From Nepenthes gracilis (lineage: Eukaryota; Streptophyta; Magnoliopsida; Caryophyllales; Nepenthaceae), in contig BSYO01000026.1 of assembly GCA_033239525.1 (NCBI GenBank), positions 1,488,001 to 1,552,000 of the forward strand: DNA of 64,000 nt. The letters run 5' to 3'. The notes under the pieces were generated by a model, which worked only from the letters and a program-made list of their open reading frames with translations, was not told the DNA's origin and searched no databases. This document shows, piece by piece, positions 45,640 through 58,415 of this stretch. Position 1 is the first letter of the stretch. Each line of letters starts with the position of its first letter. Position numbers and translations under genes: made by a program.

Positions 45640-46320
45640 CTCATGCCATATCTTGTTTTTTAGGCCATGACCTTTATTCTTTTCTCGTGATTCAAAGACT
45701 AGCACTTTAGAGTGCGAAAAAAAAGATCCCTATAATCAACATCTCTTCTCATCATTAAGCATGGTTCTCTTTACTAATTTCAGAGTCACCACGTTGTTTG
45801 AAACTGTATTAGTGATGACGATCCAAATCACCTCCTAAGAGTCAAGTGAGGTAGTCAACAGTCATAAGCCCAACAGCTCATCATCAAATTTGATACCCAT
45901 ACTATTTAATTGGTTCACACATCTTTGAAACCCATTCAAATGATAGGCAATAGATGTGCCTTCTTTATATCTTACTTATATCAATTTCATCAAGTGATAT
46001 AATTTATTATTACCAGTTTTTTTAAATATTAAGCATCTCCAACTTCTCCCATAGTATTTTTACATTTGTTTCATTCTAAATGTAATTATACACGTTAACA
46101 TTCATAAATTATCGAATATAATTACAAACTTGTTCATACTCAAAAGTCTATTTTTTATTGAATTTTAACTCTGGCTTTTGCATAGCGAATACTGAAAGAT
46201 GCATCGTTTTAACAAATAATAAATCATTCAGCTTGCTCTCCAAATATCATAGTTTGTACAATTCAAACAAACCATCTTGTTTACAACCTCCATCGATTTA
46301 AATAAATTTAAATCATGATA
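45640..46320 (-). pseudogene. Ty1/copia gag (Tork/TNT1-like), broken
   Basis: On the minus strand, downstream of the primer-binding site, a decayed gag reads MEVVNKMVCLNCTNYDIW near 46293 and then the clearer segment GTSIAYHLNGFQRCVNQL, NSMGIKFDDELLGL and a later Lys/Arg-rich part. Two stops (complement of 45862-45864 and 45835-45837) fall where this gag family normally has Trp, consistent with G-to-A change on the coding strand. Pol is not present to the left. This is a different copia lineage from the SIRE copies. Confidence 0.6.
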
Positions 46321-46331
46321 CAAAAAATGGT

Positions 46332-46344
46332 GTCTCTAATACCA
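46332..46344 (-). other. Retrotransposon primer-binding site
   Basis: Minus strand TGGTATTAGAGAC, one or two changes from the TGGTATCAGAG(A)C complementary to initiator-Met tRNA used by plant copia elements. It lies three bases after the inferred LTR end, the correct position to prime minus-strand synthesis. Confidence 0.7.
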
Positions 46345-47010
46345 CTTATTAGAACCTAAACCGTTTATGTAAACGGCAAGAGAATATTTAATAGTACACA
46401 ACAAGCAAATAATAATCACAAATAATGAGATAAGGTACAATTTTTATATGAAAACTCCCTTTAGAATGAGGGAAAAAAGTTACAAGACGATTTGTCCGAA
46501 AATATCTCTATTATATAATATTTTAGTTACACAAACCCCAATAATATAAGAACTTAATACCTTGTATCAATAAAATCAGGTAACAATGAGTACAAGATAA
46601 AATAGTAAAAAATAACAGATACAAGATAAAATATTTTTCTTAACTCTAAGAATAGCGTACTCAGAGTCGACGAAAATTAAAATTCAATTCAGAATTCAAC
46701 CGAATGTTTGAATCTTTCTTTTATCTCTCTTTTATCTTCTTTTTATTTCATTGATGGCACTCTATAAGTCTGAAACTTATAAGTGGCTAACTCTAAAAAT
46801 GCGTCCGCACATTTTTATGATGTGAGTTGCACTCGTAAGACGCGCTTCGAGCATGGGTGCCATGAAAATTAGCGTCTCAAATGCCCCTCAAGTGCGCTCT
46901 GAGCGCCCACTCATTGTTTTTTGCGCTTGAGTACCCCTCAGACGCACATTGAGCTCAAGGCCACTAAATTCGGCTTTTCAAGCACCTTTCGAGTGTGCCT
47001 TAATCCAACA
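46345..47010 (-). repeat. 5' LTR of the Tork/TNT1-like element
   Basis: On the minus strand it begins TGTTGGATTAAGGCACAC (47010) and ends just before the primer-binding site with GGTTCTAATA. U3 is rich in GCGC/GAGCGC words. The leader has TTTTTTCCCTCATTCTAAAG and GGGAGTTTTCATATAAAAAT, the wording typical of TNT1-like R/U5 regions. Confidence 0.6.
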
Positions 47011-47200
47011 CATATTTCAAGACCCAGGCACTACGATTCACCTAATCTTTGAACTCATTAATACCTAAACCCGCCGACCACAACACCCAACTCCCATGTC
47101 CCTCTCAATTCAGTTTTAGGGTGGGAAACCATTTGGCGAATCCAGAAATCCTATTTTGTGTACGGACAAAACAAGATTTTGCTTCTCCATTCCAAATGGT

Positions 47201-47305
47201 TGGATTGCACCTTCAGCCGAATCCGACCGTCCAAAAATATTTGTATTATAAATTAAAAAATTATAATAAATTTGAATGGTTGGATTCGGTCGATGGCACA
47301 ATCCA
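47201..47305. repeat. Foldback: two 35-bp inverted arms around a 35-bp AT loop
   Basis: TGGATTGCACCTTCAGCCGA... (47201-47235) pairs with 47271-47305 (TTTGAATGGTTGGATTCGGT...), with about five mismatches by eye. It may be the core of a small MITE or a stem-loop; the flanks (47100-47200 and 47306-47400) are GC-balanced but have no recognised coding content. Confidence 0.55.
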
Positions 47306-47679
47306 ATTGCTAGCGAAGCTGGATCCCCGGCTGGACCATTGGGCACCCGGTACAGCTGAACCAAATAAATCCAAACCGCCAAACCGCTCAAACCTAAACA
47401 TGCAAGTAATACTTTATTAATTTATTCTGTATCTGCTGTGCTTTTTCTTCACATTCTTATCGCGTCCCTGTCACCTTCGAACTCCATCTTCCACCCATTT
47501 TTCACTAGGTCCGGTTTGGTCCCTCTATCCCATCTCCTTTGTAAAGAGACAGGACATGATCATCAGGAGCTGGAATTTTTTTAGTTTATTTTATTTTATT
47601 TTTGTATTTTATTCAGATAAAATAATTAGTTTTTATTTTGTATCTAATGAGAAGATCTGTGAAGGTGGCAATGAAAACA

Positions 47680-49440
47680 AAGGAGATGCAGTCCTGAACA
47701 ATCAAATGCAACCAGCTCGATCTTCCCAAGTTTGTAAACCTTCTACACCCCCAAAGGAAAAAAAAAAAGATGAAAAGAACAAACGTTAAGTCAAATATCA
47801 GTCCAGGGTCTATTAGAGGAATGCCATTACAGAAGCCAAGAGCATCTTGTGATTATTGTGGGAAATCATATGCTTGTCATCCAAGAAAAAGTAGAACCAG
47901 TAACTTGTGGACGCATTTAGAAACTCAATGCAAGAAATATCCATAAAGAGTTGCAGATAAAAAGCAAAAGACTTCAGATTTTGTCCCAAAAGCAGGACAA
48001 GAGGGAGGAGATGGACCAACCATTGGAACTCTTAAGGTTGTTCGTTATAACCTCGATGAGATTAGAATAAAGTTGGCAAAAATGATAATTATTGATGAAA
48101 TTACCTTTTCGTGTTGCAGAAAGAGAGGGGTTTAAGGTGTGTTTTAGAAGATTGGAGGCCAGATTTATTGTCCCATTTCGAATGACGGTTGCAAGAGATT
48201 GTATAAAATTTTATCTGGATGAAAAATTGAAGTTAGAAAGAATTTTTAAGGGACAATGTGTGTGGCCTACCACAGGTACATGGACTACCGTTTTAAATCT
48301 AAATTACGTGTGTTCAATAGCCCATTGACAATGATTGGAACTGGCAAGAGAGAATCTTGAACTTTTGCCAAGCTGCTAAACACAAAGGGGAGACCATCAG
48401 TAAGGAGTTAGAACTGTGCTTGTTAGACTGGGAAATATAACAAATATAACTATTAATGTTGACAGTGTTAGTTTTGATGCTTTGGCAATCAAATATCTAG
48501 AATGCATGACTAAGAAGTGAAAAACACTATTTAAGATCATAAATTTTTGCATGTTTGATGCTCTACATTCATATTGAATCTTGTTGTTAAAGACGGTTTG
48601 GCAGAAGAATATAAGCTTATTGTCAAAATACGAAATGCAGTGAGGTATGTTAGATCATTTTCAGTTAAACTTCAAACATTTCTTAAATTTGTTGAAGAAA
48701 ATATTTATTGAAAGTAAGAATTTATTATACCTTGATATATAAACTAAATGGAATTCTACCACTTTCATGATACTAGAAGGTACATCAAAGTTTGAAAAAG
48801 CTTTTGAGTGTAGGGTAGAAGATGACGCTCGATATGGTCATTACTTGAAGGCGTGAAGATTAAAGACCCACCTATAAAAGATGATTGAAAAAGTGATAAA
48901 TGCTTTATAAAGTTCTTAAAACTTTTTATAATATGACTTTATGATTTTTTGGCTCGTTGTATACGACATCTAATTCTTTTTTAAGGATATTGTGGGGTTG
49001 CAAATAAGAGTAGCACAATTATGTGAAAGTGGGGATTCGAGATTTAGTGATATGGCCAAACAAATGAAGGGGAGGCTTGAGAAATATTGGGAGAATCTCG
49101 AAAATATTAATTTTTTGTTATATGCTGCAGTCTCTTTAGATCCCTCGTATAAATCCCTCTTATAAGCTTAAGTATGTCCGGCTCTAATTTGATGAAATTT
49201 ACGATTGTTCAACTGCTAAATATCTAACTAATATGGTGGAAAATACTTTACTTTAGTTGTTTGATATTATAATGTTTCAAATGATGTGGGTTATGGTGCA
49301 TCTATTAAAACTGAGTCTTTGAATTCTATCAATATGGTTATTGATGCAATTGGTGATGATGTGTGTAAAAATTTGAATCCCAGATTTGTGAAGTGCTTAG
49401 AGGAGGAACAAGTGATAGAAAATAAATAAAAAATTATACA
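47680..49440 (+). pseudogene. hAT transposase with BED zinc finger, broken
   Basis: Pieces in order: a short N-terminal segment; a BED finger near 47840-47945 (KPRASCDYCGKSYACHP and later LWTHLETQCKK, with Cys2 and His/Cys ligands); the conserved hAT block at 48092-48328 (LPFRVAEREGFKV, FRMTVARDCIKFYLDEKLKL, WPTTGTWTTVLNLNY); the CAHILNL-like region (about 48570), KIRNAVRYVRSF (about 48625), and the SDMAKQMKGRLEKYWENL / AAVSLDPSYKSL block (49045-49165). hAT transposases cut and paste elements with short inverted repeats and 8-bp duplications. Many stops and shifts; the C-terminal dimerisation domain and element ends were not found. Confidence 0.75.
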
Positions 49441-49449
49441 TTATTAAGT

Positions 49450-50430
49450 TGGAAGTATTGAAAAATGTACATAGTCTTTTGATATCTTAGGTTGGTAAAA
49501 ATATAATTCTTTAAAGTATTCGATCCTTTTACTATGGTCAGAGATATATCTGTTATACTTATTTTAACTGTTATTTTTTAATTAATTTTTCGTACCAGTT
49601 GACAGATTAGTAATCTATTTTAGAAGTTTGATATCACCTAAAATAATGAAGGTTCTTTTTTATTATTAAAATTGTAACGTTCTAAGCAAGTTTTCATGAA
49701 TAATTCTAGCAACTCCTCACTCTTCCTATTGCATGTGCAATGATGGGGATAATTGGAGGATAATTATGATTTTATTTTCACTTTTACTATGATTAAATAA
49801 TTTAATTAATAATTTTTATAAAATAATAAAAAATATAATACTATAATACGTGTGACCCATTTGATTCAACATTAATACGATGGTTTAAAAAATATAAAAT
49901 TCTATAGTTTTTTCATTGATAAATTAATTTTTTTATTTTATCATAAGCTCATTATTCATATTAATTTATCAAGAAGTCTTACTAATTATGAGTTATACCT
50001 AACACTATATCATAATAATTCACATGAATAAAAAAAATGATCATACATTTATCACACATTTTCTTAAAACTTATATATAAATTTAATGATTTTATTGTCT
50101 TAGATCCTGAACAAATTTCCGACATAAAAATATAAATCATATTTTGTTTCATAATTTTTAATAAAGTATTCAGTTATTAGCACTAGAATTTTTTTTAATT
50201 TATAATCTGCCTTTATTAGTTAAATAAACACATTACACATCTCTTCCTTTATTAAGAGTATTATTTTCCTATCTCTATATGTAATAGATAACGTTATTTT
50301 ATCATTAGAATATTACATCAAAACACATTCTGAAAAAAAAAAAAATATTTTCTAATTTTTTTAGACTAAAATAAATGGACGGATTAATTCTATTTGACGC
50401 GTCTTTGAATCCGAATTTCGAACAGATTTG
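49450..50430. other. AT-rich, no gene seen
   Basis: Sequence between the hAT remnant and the next LTR-like block. No coding or repeat signal recognised. Confidence 0.5.
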
Positions 50431-50439
50431 GATGATCCT

Positions 50440-51305
50440 CTTATCGTGGTTCTGACTCCGTTCCCTGAGTTGGATCCTGCACACCACTAAACAGAACAGA
50501 AGGTCAGTGTGTCAGCGAGAAGTTATCCCACCGAAAATACTCCGACGCTCAAGTAGGTAAAATAGCCTTCGAAAGAATCAAACTGTAAATTGAGAAAAAG
50601 AAAGAGATAGAGTGTGTTTCCCAGATGAAAAAGAGACGATGATGCCTTCTTGAATCTGGGAGGTGGGAAGGCGGTAAACAGCCGTGAGAAGTGCGCTTGT
50701 TTGCCTTAAGATTTTTCGGGTTGATGGTATGTATATTTACGTAGTAGAAACGTTGGTAATTCTCAGAGTTTCAGTAGCCGAGAAAGTAGGTCAATGAGAG
50801 CGTCGATTTTGTGTTACAGAAAGCATGCCTTGAATGATAATTCAATAGCTTATTTATAATTGAGAGGACGATCCTCCTTCTTTGGAAGGAGTGATTCCCT
50901 TTGTAATTCTTAGCTGACTTGCCTTCTGGAGCAGGTGCCAGTTGCTAAGCTAAGCGAGGCAATTTCCTTCTGAGGCGGCGAATAGCTTTCCAAGCCGGTC
51001 ACCTTCTTTCTGTGCATGTTACCGTTGGAGAGCCCTAGTTAGCAAGGATTTAAAAAAATTTGATATCTTCATTATGCGAAAGGCGTTAATTTTGTCAATA
51101 TCCATTTTGGGTGCTAATTGGGATCGTGGGAGATGCCTGGAGAGCATGGCGGCCAATTGATGGATCACGGCTCGAATGGATTAGGTCATTTTCGTAGAAA
51201 AGCCTCTTTTGGGTCGAAGTGTATCTGCAGACGGTCAACGTTTGAGTTATTTCGCCTGTGTCAAGCGTTGACCGTCCCGACCTTTTAGGCTCGGCGCATT
51301 TTACA
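50440..51305 (-). mobile_element. LTR-like block, probable Ty3/gypsy solo LTR
   Basis: On the minus strand it starts TGTAAAATGCGCCGAGCC (51305), has repeated GGTCAACG/TTGACC words in U3 (about 51215-51270), a TATAAATAAG TATA box (about 50862-50853) and ends in the area of TTTAGTGGTGTGCAGGATCC, similar to the GTTTGTGTTGTGCAGG ending of the 38-39 kb block. GC-balanced against AT-rich flanks. The 3' border is approximate and no target duplication was identified. Confidence 0.4.
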
Positions 51306-52859
51306 ATTGGTAGTTAAAGTGTTGAAACGTTATTTTGACTTAGTTAACTTTTTGAAACCATTATTAATATACCCATCACTATTAATAACTAAAAATTTTA
51401 TATTTATAGATTTAAATATATCAATTTTTATTTTTACAGATTAATTTAATAAAAATTAAAAACTAAAATTATAAGAATTGGATTTAAAACTCATCAAAAA
51501 AAATTTATGATTTCTGCTCTCTCGTCCTTTGCCTGTGGGAATTGTAATTTTGCAACTGAAGACACCATAAAGCAGCCAAAACGACGTAGTTTTCACAGTT
51601 TTGGCCAAAGTTAGATGGGGCACGATTTGACGTGTTGACGTCCGCCTGTTCGTACAGGGAAATTGCCTTTTTCATTAATTTTCTGTCTCCTTGACAAGGA
51701 TAATTCCTATCCTTTTTTTTTAAATAAATAATTACATGTTATTAAAAATTCCATATAAATAAATTTCTGAATTTCTAAAAAATAAATTAAAAATAGACGT
51801 TAACCTAATTCTCAATTAAAAAATATAAAATTGAGCATCAAATATCAATCCCCAAAACCCAAAAATAATAAACGACCGTTAAAGCATCTGACAGATCCGT
51901 ACAGAGCTATAATACTTCAACAAATTAAGGACTTGATTTCTCACTATTTTGCCAAGGACAAGAATCCCAAATCGTTTAGATAGTCTGACCATGGTTGAAT
52001 TTTATTTATTATCAAAGATTGATTTGTTCCCAGACTTTCATATGCAGTTAATAGTAAACTCTAGTGTAATTTTTCATGTATTTTCTAATTACTTTTTCTC
52101 ATGTCATTTAATAGCGGTCCACTCTGAGTGATCATGATGCTGGGGCTTGGTTCGGATACACATAACTCAATGCAACAGAATAAAATTTAAACCTTCTGTT
52201 GAATGTCCACTATCAAACTTGTAATTATAAAATTTTTAATGTAAAAAATTATTTTTAAGTAAAAAAAATTATTTGACAAATTCTAAATAAATTTACCATT
52301 ATAATAGTAACGATTATAAATAACCTTCTCTGAAATTCCTTTACTATAATTTTGAGTGGAGAATAATGGATTATAACTCCCTCAACACACTCAACAAATC
52401 ATAAGAAAAAGTATAATAAAAAATAAAAGTAACCAAACGAAATACGTTTTAAAATTTTACTTTAGAATAACATACCCGATCTTAATAAAGAATGAAACTC
52501 AAATCGAATATCAATCGGATGTTGAACTTCTTTCTCTTCTCTTTTTTTCTCTTCTTTCTCTCCATGCGGCGCTCATTGTATGAAAAATTAACTTCGAAAT
52601 GTCCTAAAATAGTGTAAGTGCAATTTTATACTACAAACATGTAAGCTCCAAGTTCTTAATTTATGATAAATATAATTAATTAAATTAATATAATTAAAAA
52701 TAAGAATAAAAAATATAAAAATTGGGTTAAATGTGAAAATTAGAACAGGTAATTTGGTGCCTGATGGAGGCGGGACCCATGCTTGAGCGTAAAAAATCAT
52801 AGTGTCAATCTTGAGGCATGCCCAAGGAAGGCTCAAGCGCATGCTGGAAGATTGCTCGC
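51306..52859. other. AT-rich, no gene; LTR-like scraps
   Basis: Mostly A/T runs. The 52480-52570 part resembles the leader area of the 46.3-47.0 kb LTR, and 52780-52900 has the same GCTTGAGCG/CACTTGAG words as other copia U3 regions here, so some of it is probably LTR debris. Confidence 0.35.
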
Positions 52860-54960
52860 ACTTGAGATACACCCGAGTAGCGCTTGAATGTAGCAAGCTA
52901 GAACTGTGGCACTTGACATAGCGCCACTCTGTATAAATGTGTAGCTGGCTTATTTTCTATCATTGTTTTTAGAATTTTTGAGAGAGGAATGAAAAGCAGA
53001 TGAGGAGAAGAGTGATAAGAAGAGAGAGAAGGCGAAAGAACTCCAAATTAAATGGATCAAAATTTAAATTTTGATAAATCAAAGTTAAAGCAAGTGTATA
53101 CCGAACTTATATTCTCCTATTGCTGTCTTTTGCTGATTTTCTTGGCAAGTCTTGTTTCATTACTTATGCATGCTATAATTTTCGAAATTATGATATTTAT
53201 GTTTAACATGTGTAAGAATTTCTCTTCAAATTGTTGCAAAAGTGTATAAAACTCTTGCCTAAGTTATATATGTTGGATACTAAAACTATTTTCTACAATT
53301 TGACTTCCATTTATGTTCTAAAAATCTAATATTATGTTCTTGCATAATTTCATGAAAAGTCTTCTTGTACATTTGAAAATTACAAAGTATATATTCTAAA
53401 AATATAAATAGTTCATCTATACGTATGTACATAAACTGAATTTCTGTTAAATCTAGGATATAATTGATTTCTTGCCCCTCTTTGCTGAATTTATGACTTT
53501 AATGACTATTGCATGTCTTAATTTCATACAAGAGGATTTTACATACTTTAAACTATTAAAGATAAGTTATATATAGCTGAAAAATGAACACAAATATTCT
53601 ACATAATCTGAAATTTAATACAATTCCTTATAATTATTAAATTTCCTACATTTAGCTATAAATTTAGTATTTCATAGTTTTAAATTTAATATGATTAAAT
53701 TTTTATAGAAGTTTGAATAAGAATTGATAGAAAACTCTACAATAAAACTCAAAATTATAAGCATTTTTTTCTAGAGTAGATAATATATTATTGTATACCT
53801 TAATATATTATAGTGGTATATTGATATTCAAAACTATCATTTGTGGGTGAGAAGCGACATTCGACTTTATTTATAGGGCTATATGTTCGACAATCCACCT
53901 ACGGAATATGAATAGTAGCATATAATATTTGGTTATGTGGGAGTATACACAATTTAGATTTTGATTATATACTTCTTTCGTTAGTAAGGCTTATTGGCCC
54001 TGATCCTTAAGAAAAATTAAATTTGAGTATGATTTGATTATATGAATTGAGTAAGAATATGATAAGATAAATCTAAAATTTCACGTAAGCTAATTTATAT
54101 AATTATTTTAAAATTTTATGGTATATTATTGAAATTTGATACATTGATCCTTCCAATATATTTTTAATGCAAAAATATGTATGATCATTGTTATATTGAA
54201 AGTCTTGTTAAATTTTTGGTTCACTCATTGTTGTGTTTTACTAACGACTTTAAATGAGATGTCCGAATATCTGTCGGATGAATAACAATGAAGAACAATC
54301 TTGAATGAAGAAGTTAGAATCTAAAATTTAGTTCATTTGATATTGTTTGGTAATTTCGAACAATAGTTAACGTATTAATTGTTATATTTTAGTTGATCAG
54401 TCAGTTTCGAATGATAATATTTGATGTTCAGGTTATTCTGATGATAGTGTTTCGGTTTCCAGTTAGATTTACGTTGTTTTATGATGTAGCATGGTCTTTT
54501 GGACAGTTGTCAGGAAATCACGATGTGTTTCGGACAGTAATTAATGTACATATGAAAATTGAACAACAGTCGATAAGTCATGAGTTGTCTGTTGATATAT
54601 TTTGATACAATATGAATATGAATTATATTATGATCAAGTTGTAGAGTCAGGGATGTCGGTTAATGAATAGTTTAACAGCAGTGAAATTTTATTTTTGCAG
54701 ATTATAATTACTCTGATCATTGATAACAAGTTAGCTCCTTACGTAAGGTACGATGTCATGATTGGGTTGATGTCAGAACCACATGAGACGTGGCACTAAT
54801 TTAGATCTTGTGTATGAGGTTGTATTTATTTATTTGTGGTCAGTTGAAGTATCGACTTAAAATTTACGTCAAAAGATTATTTAGATAATTAAATGGATTA
54901 AATAATAATAATTTAGTTAAGTGTTAATCATAGGATGGAGAATTGAAATGTGATAGAACC
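52860..54960 (+). repeat. Long LTR-like repeat, plus-strand copy
   Basis: Resembles the reverse complement of 58416-60297 in order and wording: TATA box (TATAAATGTG, about 52934), purine-rich leader (about 52980-53040), GCAAGTGTATACC, the segment around 53950-54010 (ACAATTTAGATTTTGAT, AGTAAGGCTTATTGGCCCTG), then TTTTGCAGATTA (about 54695) and AGATCTTGTGTAT (about 54805). Identity is low. The 3' end is lost just before 54965. Frames inside are AT-driven and not called. Confidence 0.5.
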
Positions 54961-54969
54961 GGCGCACGA

Positions 54970-56639
54970 GTGCATGTCAAGCATGCCATTTTATCGACCT
55001 TTGACCGAATTTCAATCAACCCTCATACAAATATCGTGCGACCCTTCAATGTCTTTTATCACTTAGATGGCCCTTCATTTATTGTAAACTCATAAAGGAG
55101 TTGTTGAGAGTGATTAAAACCCAACACATAACACTTCTCATAGAGCTACAAGCATTCAACATTCCCACAAATCACATGCCAAATCTGTTTAGTGATCTAA
55201 CATTTAAAGAAGAGGTGTTGGATAATTTTATCACTCTTACAAAATAGTACCATGAAGGAATGTGAAAGTAGTTGAGTAAGTTATAAAGTGACTAATCAGT
55301 TGTTGATATCTAGCTAGAGAACAAAGGAGTATACTAAGAGTATAATCGGCTTTTGATAGCTAACTAAAAAATAGAAAGCATATTGGGATCATAAATGCTA
55401 TCACAAAGACAGTACAATAAACCTTATCATTTATTAGTTAAAAAGTCTTTCAAATTAAACTATGTAAGAACTCGTCACGAGTTCCGAGAGTCCAAATGAT
55501 AGAATTTAGGAAGTCAATTTGAAATTTTACCCTGGTTGTACAGAAATAAAGACAAATTAGCCAATTCCAGTTCCCAAAGTGATACAACATGGTAGGCAAT
55601 GGTAAAGGGCTGATAAGATATTAGAATTCCAACCAAAGAAATGGGTTTTTCTCGTGATTGATAATATGATGCATAAATGATCTAATATCCCAATGAAAAT
55701 TTATGAGTTTTCTAAAGTTCCGTAATATCAATAAAGGAATTTTAATCGTCTAAATAAGCATGTCCCGAATATGATGTCCGTAAACCTAATTCACTCAAAT
55801 GGAAGAGCCACCCCATCACCAAGAGGGATCAATGTAGTAATAATAATCCATGCAGCTTAATAACACTACTATAAGAAGTATACATGCCACTAGGAATCTT
55901 CTCTTCTTTGTTATATATGATAGGAAATTAGTCAATGTTTTGAAGGATCATCTTATATATTGTATAATGTGTCATAATTTTGTGTAAACAATTTTATATA
56001 TTGAGAGAAAGTAAAAAGTACATAAATGATGGGCAAATTCATAAACATATTATAGGTAACTATCAATCTCATCTCAATTAAAACACAAATTAAACATCAA
56101 CATGGAAATGAAAGATAAAGAAAATTAATAAAATGAACTGGATATATCTCCCTATAACACAAGGGGCCACTAGAGCTTAGGAGTGTGACTTAATTTTTCC
56201 AACTTGTTTTAGCACAATTTTTTTTTCCCTCTAAAAAAAAAGGGGCTAGAGTTCATCCCAAATTTTTCCATATTTCAACAAACAGAGGAAAGCATTGCTT
56301 GCCTCTCACAACGATTTGTAAGCAATATTGGCCACTACAAATCATAAACTCGAGATATGACATTCAGCAGTTAAGAAATCCTAAATCAAGTTTGAAGTGA
56401 ATTATCCTTATCAAACATGCACTTATCTTTCTCCTTTCAAATGAAGTATATCGTGGCTTAGACAGAGCAAGTCTTGCTCGGAGATCCAAACAAGCTATCA
56501 CGACAATGAATTCATGCCCTCTTACAAGAAAAACATACACCCATATTATAAATAAGATTAACAATTTGTTCATCAGGCCTTCAGGGATACGGGCAAGACA
56601 TTTGGTCATCTTCTCACACTAAGGGAGAAACATTGTTGT
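54970..56639. other. AT-rich, nothing recognised
   Basis: No ORF of note and no recognisable transposon domain. It lies between the two inverted LTR-like repeats and may be internal sequence of the same element that I cannot identify. Confidence 0.4.
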
Positions 56640-57630
56640 CACGAATTCAGATTCAAATAGATCTAAATAATAATTAATAAATGTTAAAATAAATATAACA
56701 AATTTTAACCTAAGTGTGACAAATAGATAAACCATAAAATTATCACCGTCTAAAAAATAATAAATAGACCCAAAACCCATCACAGAATTTAATCAGATAA
56801 CCATTCAGATAATATAATACATATAACCTTCTCCAAACAATCGTATGGAGAGATAAACCAAGTCATACATATCCATCATACACACAAACCTAACTGTTTC
56901 ATACAAGTCCAAAGGCCTACAACTAGCAAGCCCAAAATATCCAAAATACAGCACATACAAATCCAAACCAAAATAAAATTATACTCATCAAAATAAATGA
57001 TACTGCGATCCGAACACGTCTAACTCCTACAAGCTATTCAAGTCCTCTAATTTAAAGGGACAAGAAATAAAAAAGATGAGCCTATAACTCAACAAGTATC
57101 AATATCGTATATAATAAATATGTTACAAATTTGAAACAAAGTAGGTCTAATTAATCATTATTCACAAAATTTAAAAATTCCTAAACAATAATACAAAATT
57201 TCAACCCCGGTTTGACAAATAATTGAACCATAAAATTTTATCATCCAATAATAATAATAATAATAAACAAAACTCAAAACTTATCATAGGACCTTATCAG
57301 ATAATTATCTGAACAATATAATAAATGAGCTGCCCAATAAATATCGCAAGGGGAATGACAAATTAACCATAACAAATATGACATATCCCAATGACTAAAT
57401 ATCCTACTGTTCTTATATACATGGCCATAGGCCTACACTCAGTCAATTTCAAATATGCTGAATACAGCTGACATAAATCCAAATCAAAACAAAGCTGAAA
57501 CTTGCCATGATGAATAATGGCAATCAGATCATATCCAAACTTTTACAATGTAACAAAACTCATTAAATCAAAAGAGATAAGAAATAGAAAAAGTAAATTT
57601 AAAGTTCAATAAGTATCATATGGTATAATA
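56640..57630. repeat. Tandem duplication, two diverged copies of about 496 bp
   Basis: ACCATAAAAT at 56731 and 57227 anchor two blocks that share TTATCA...ATAATAA, CAGATAA(C/T)(C/T)AT, GGCCTACA(A/C)(C/T), AAATCCAAA(C/T)C and AAGTATCA at matching distances. The second copy has an (AAT)n expansion at about 57243-57263. No coding content. Confidence 0.6.
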
Positions 57631-58415
57631 CAAACATATATGTCTAACAAATTAGAGGGATAATCCATAAATACATTAGAAATGGATAAAAGATACAAAT
57701 CGAATGTCAAAAAACTAAGGGTAATAGATGCTAATTCAAAAACGGATAACAAATACAAATCCAAAGAGTAGATGTCAGAAATCAAATCAAAAATCTGAAA
57801 ACCAAATATCAAAAGTCAAATCATGCATCCGAATCATAATCTGAAATTGAAATATACAAATCTGACAGTCCAAATATTGAGAGTCACGGGATAATTCCGT
57901 ACTCAAATCATAGACTGAATCAAATCATGGTCCCAATGAGACGTACTCATAATAAATCGTAATCCGTAGTCAAATATCATAATTTGAATCATAACATATA
58001 ACAAATTGTGATTTGATATGTTATCTATATGAAACGTATATTGAACGAAATAAAATTCAAATCCAAATTACATACAAATAAACAAAGACCGACACAAAAT
58101 CATATAAACAAAAACATGTTTTGGGACAAATCACATATCCAAATATGTAAGACTAACCCAAATCCTAACTGTAGGCAAATCTTCAAATCTCAAATCGAAA
58201 TCCAAATACAATTCCATACCGAAATACAAAGTATGCATAAAATCGGATAATCAAATATTCTAAAAAATTAACTTGAGGAAGAGTTGCACGTATTGTTTAT
58301 AACCTTAAATCAGATTAACTATTATTTAGACTCATGAGTATGACCATCTATATATTTTGTCTCTCATAGTCAAGGAACTTGGTCACTATATTTTACCACC
58401 TGTTACTTTACATGT
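57631..58415. other. A-rich region with short diverged repeats
   Basis: Words such as CAAATC, AAATCTGAAA, CCAAATATC and TCAAATCAT recur many times without a fixed period. Probably decayed tandem repeat or element interior. No gene. Confidence 0.4.

Noticed and set aside
47049..47420. 123-codon ORF and its antisense partner around the foldback
   Set aside because: Built on the inverted repeat; no protein resemblance.
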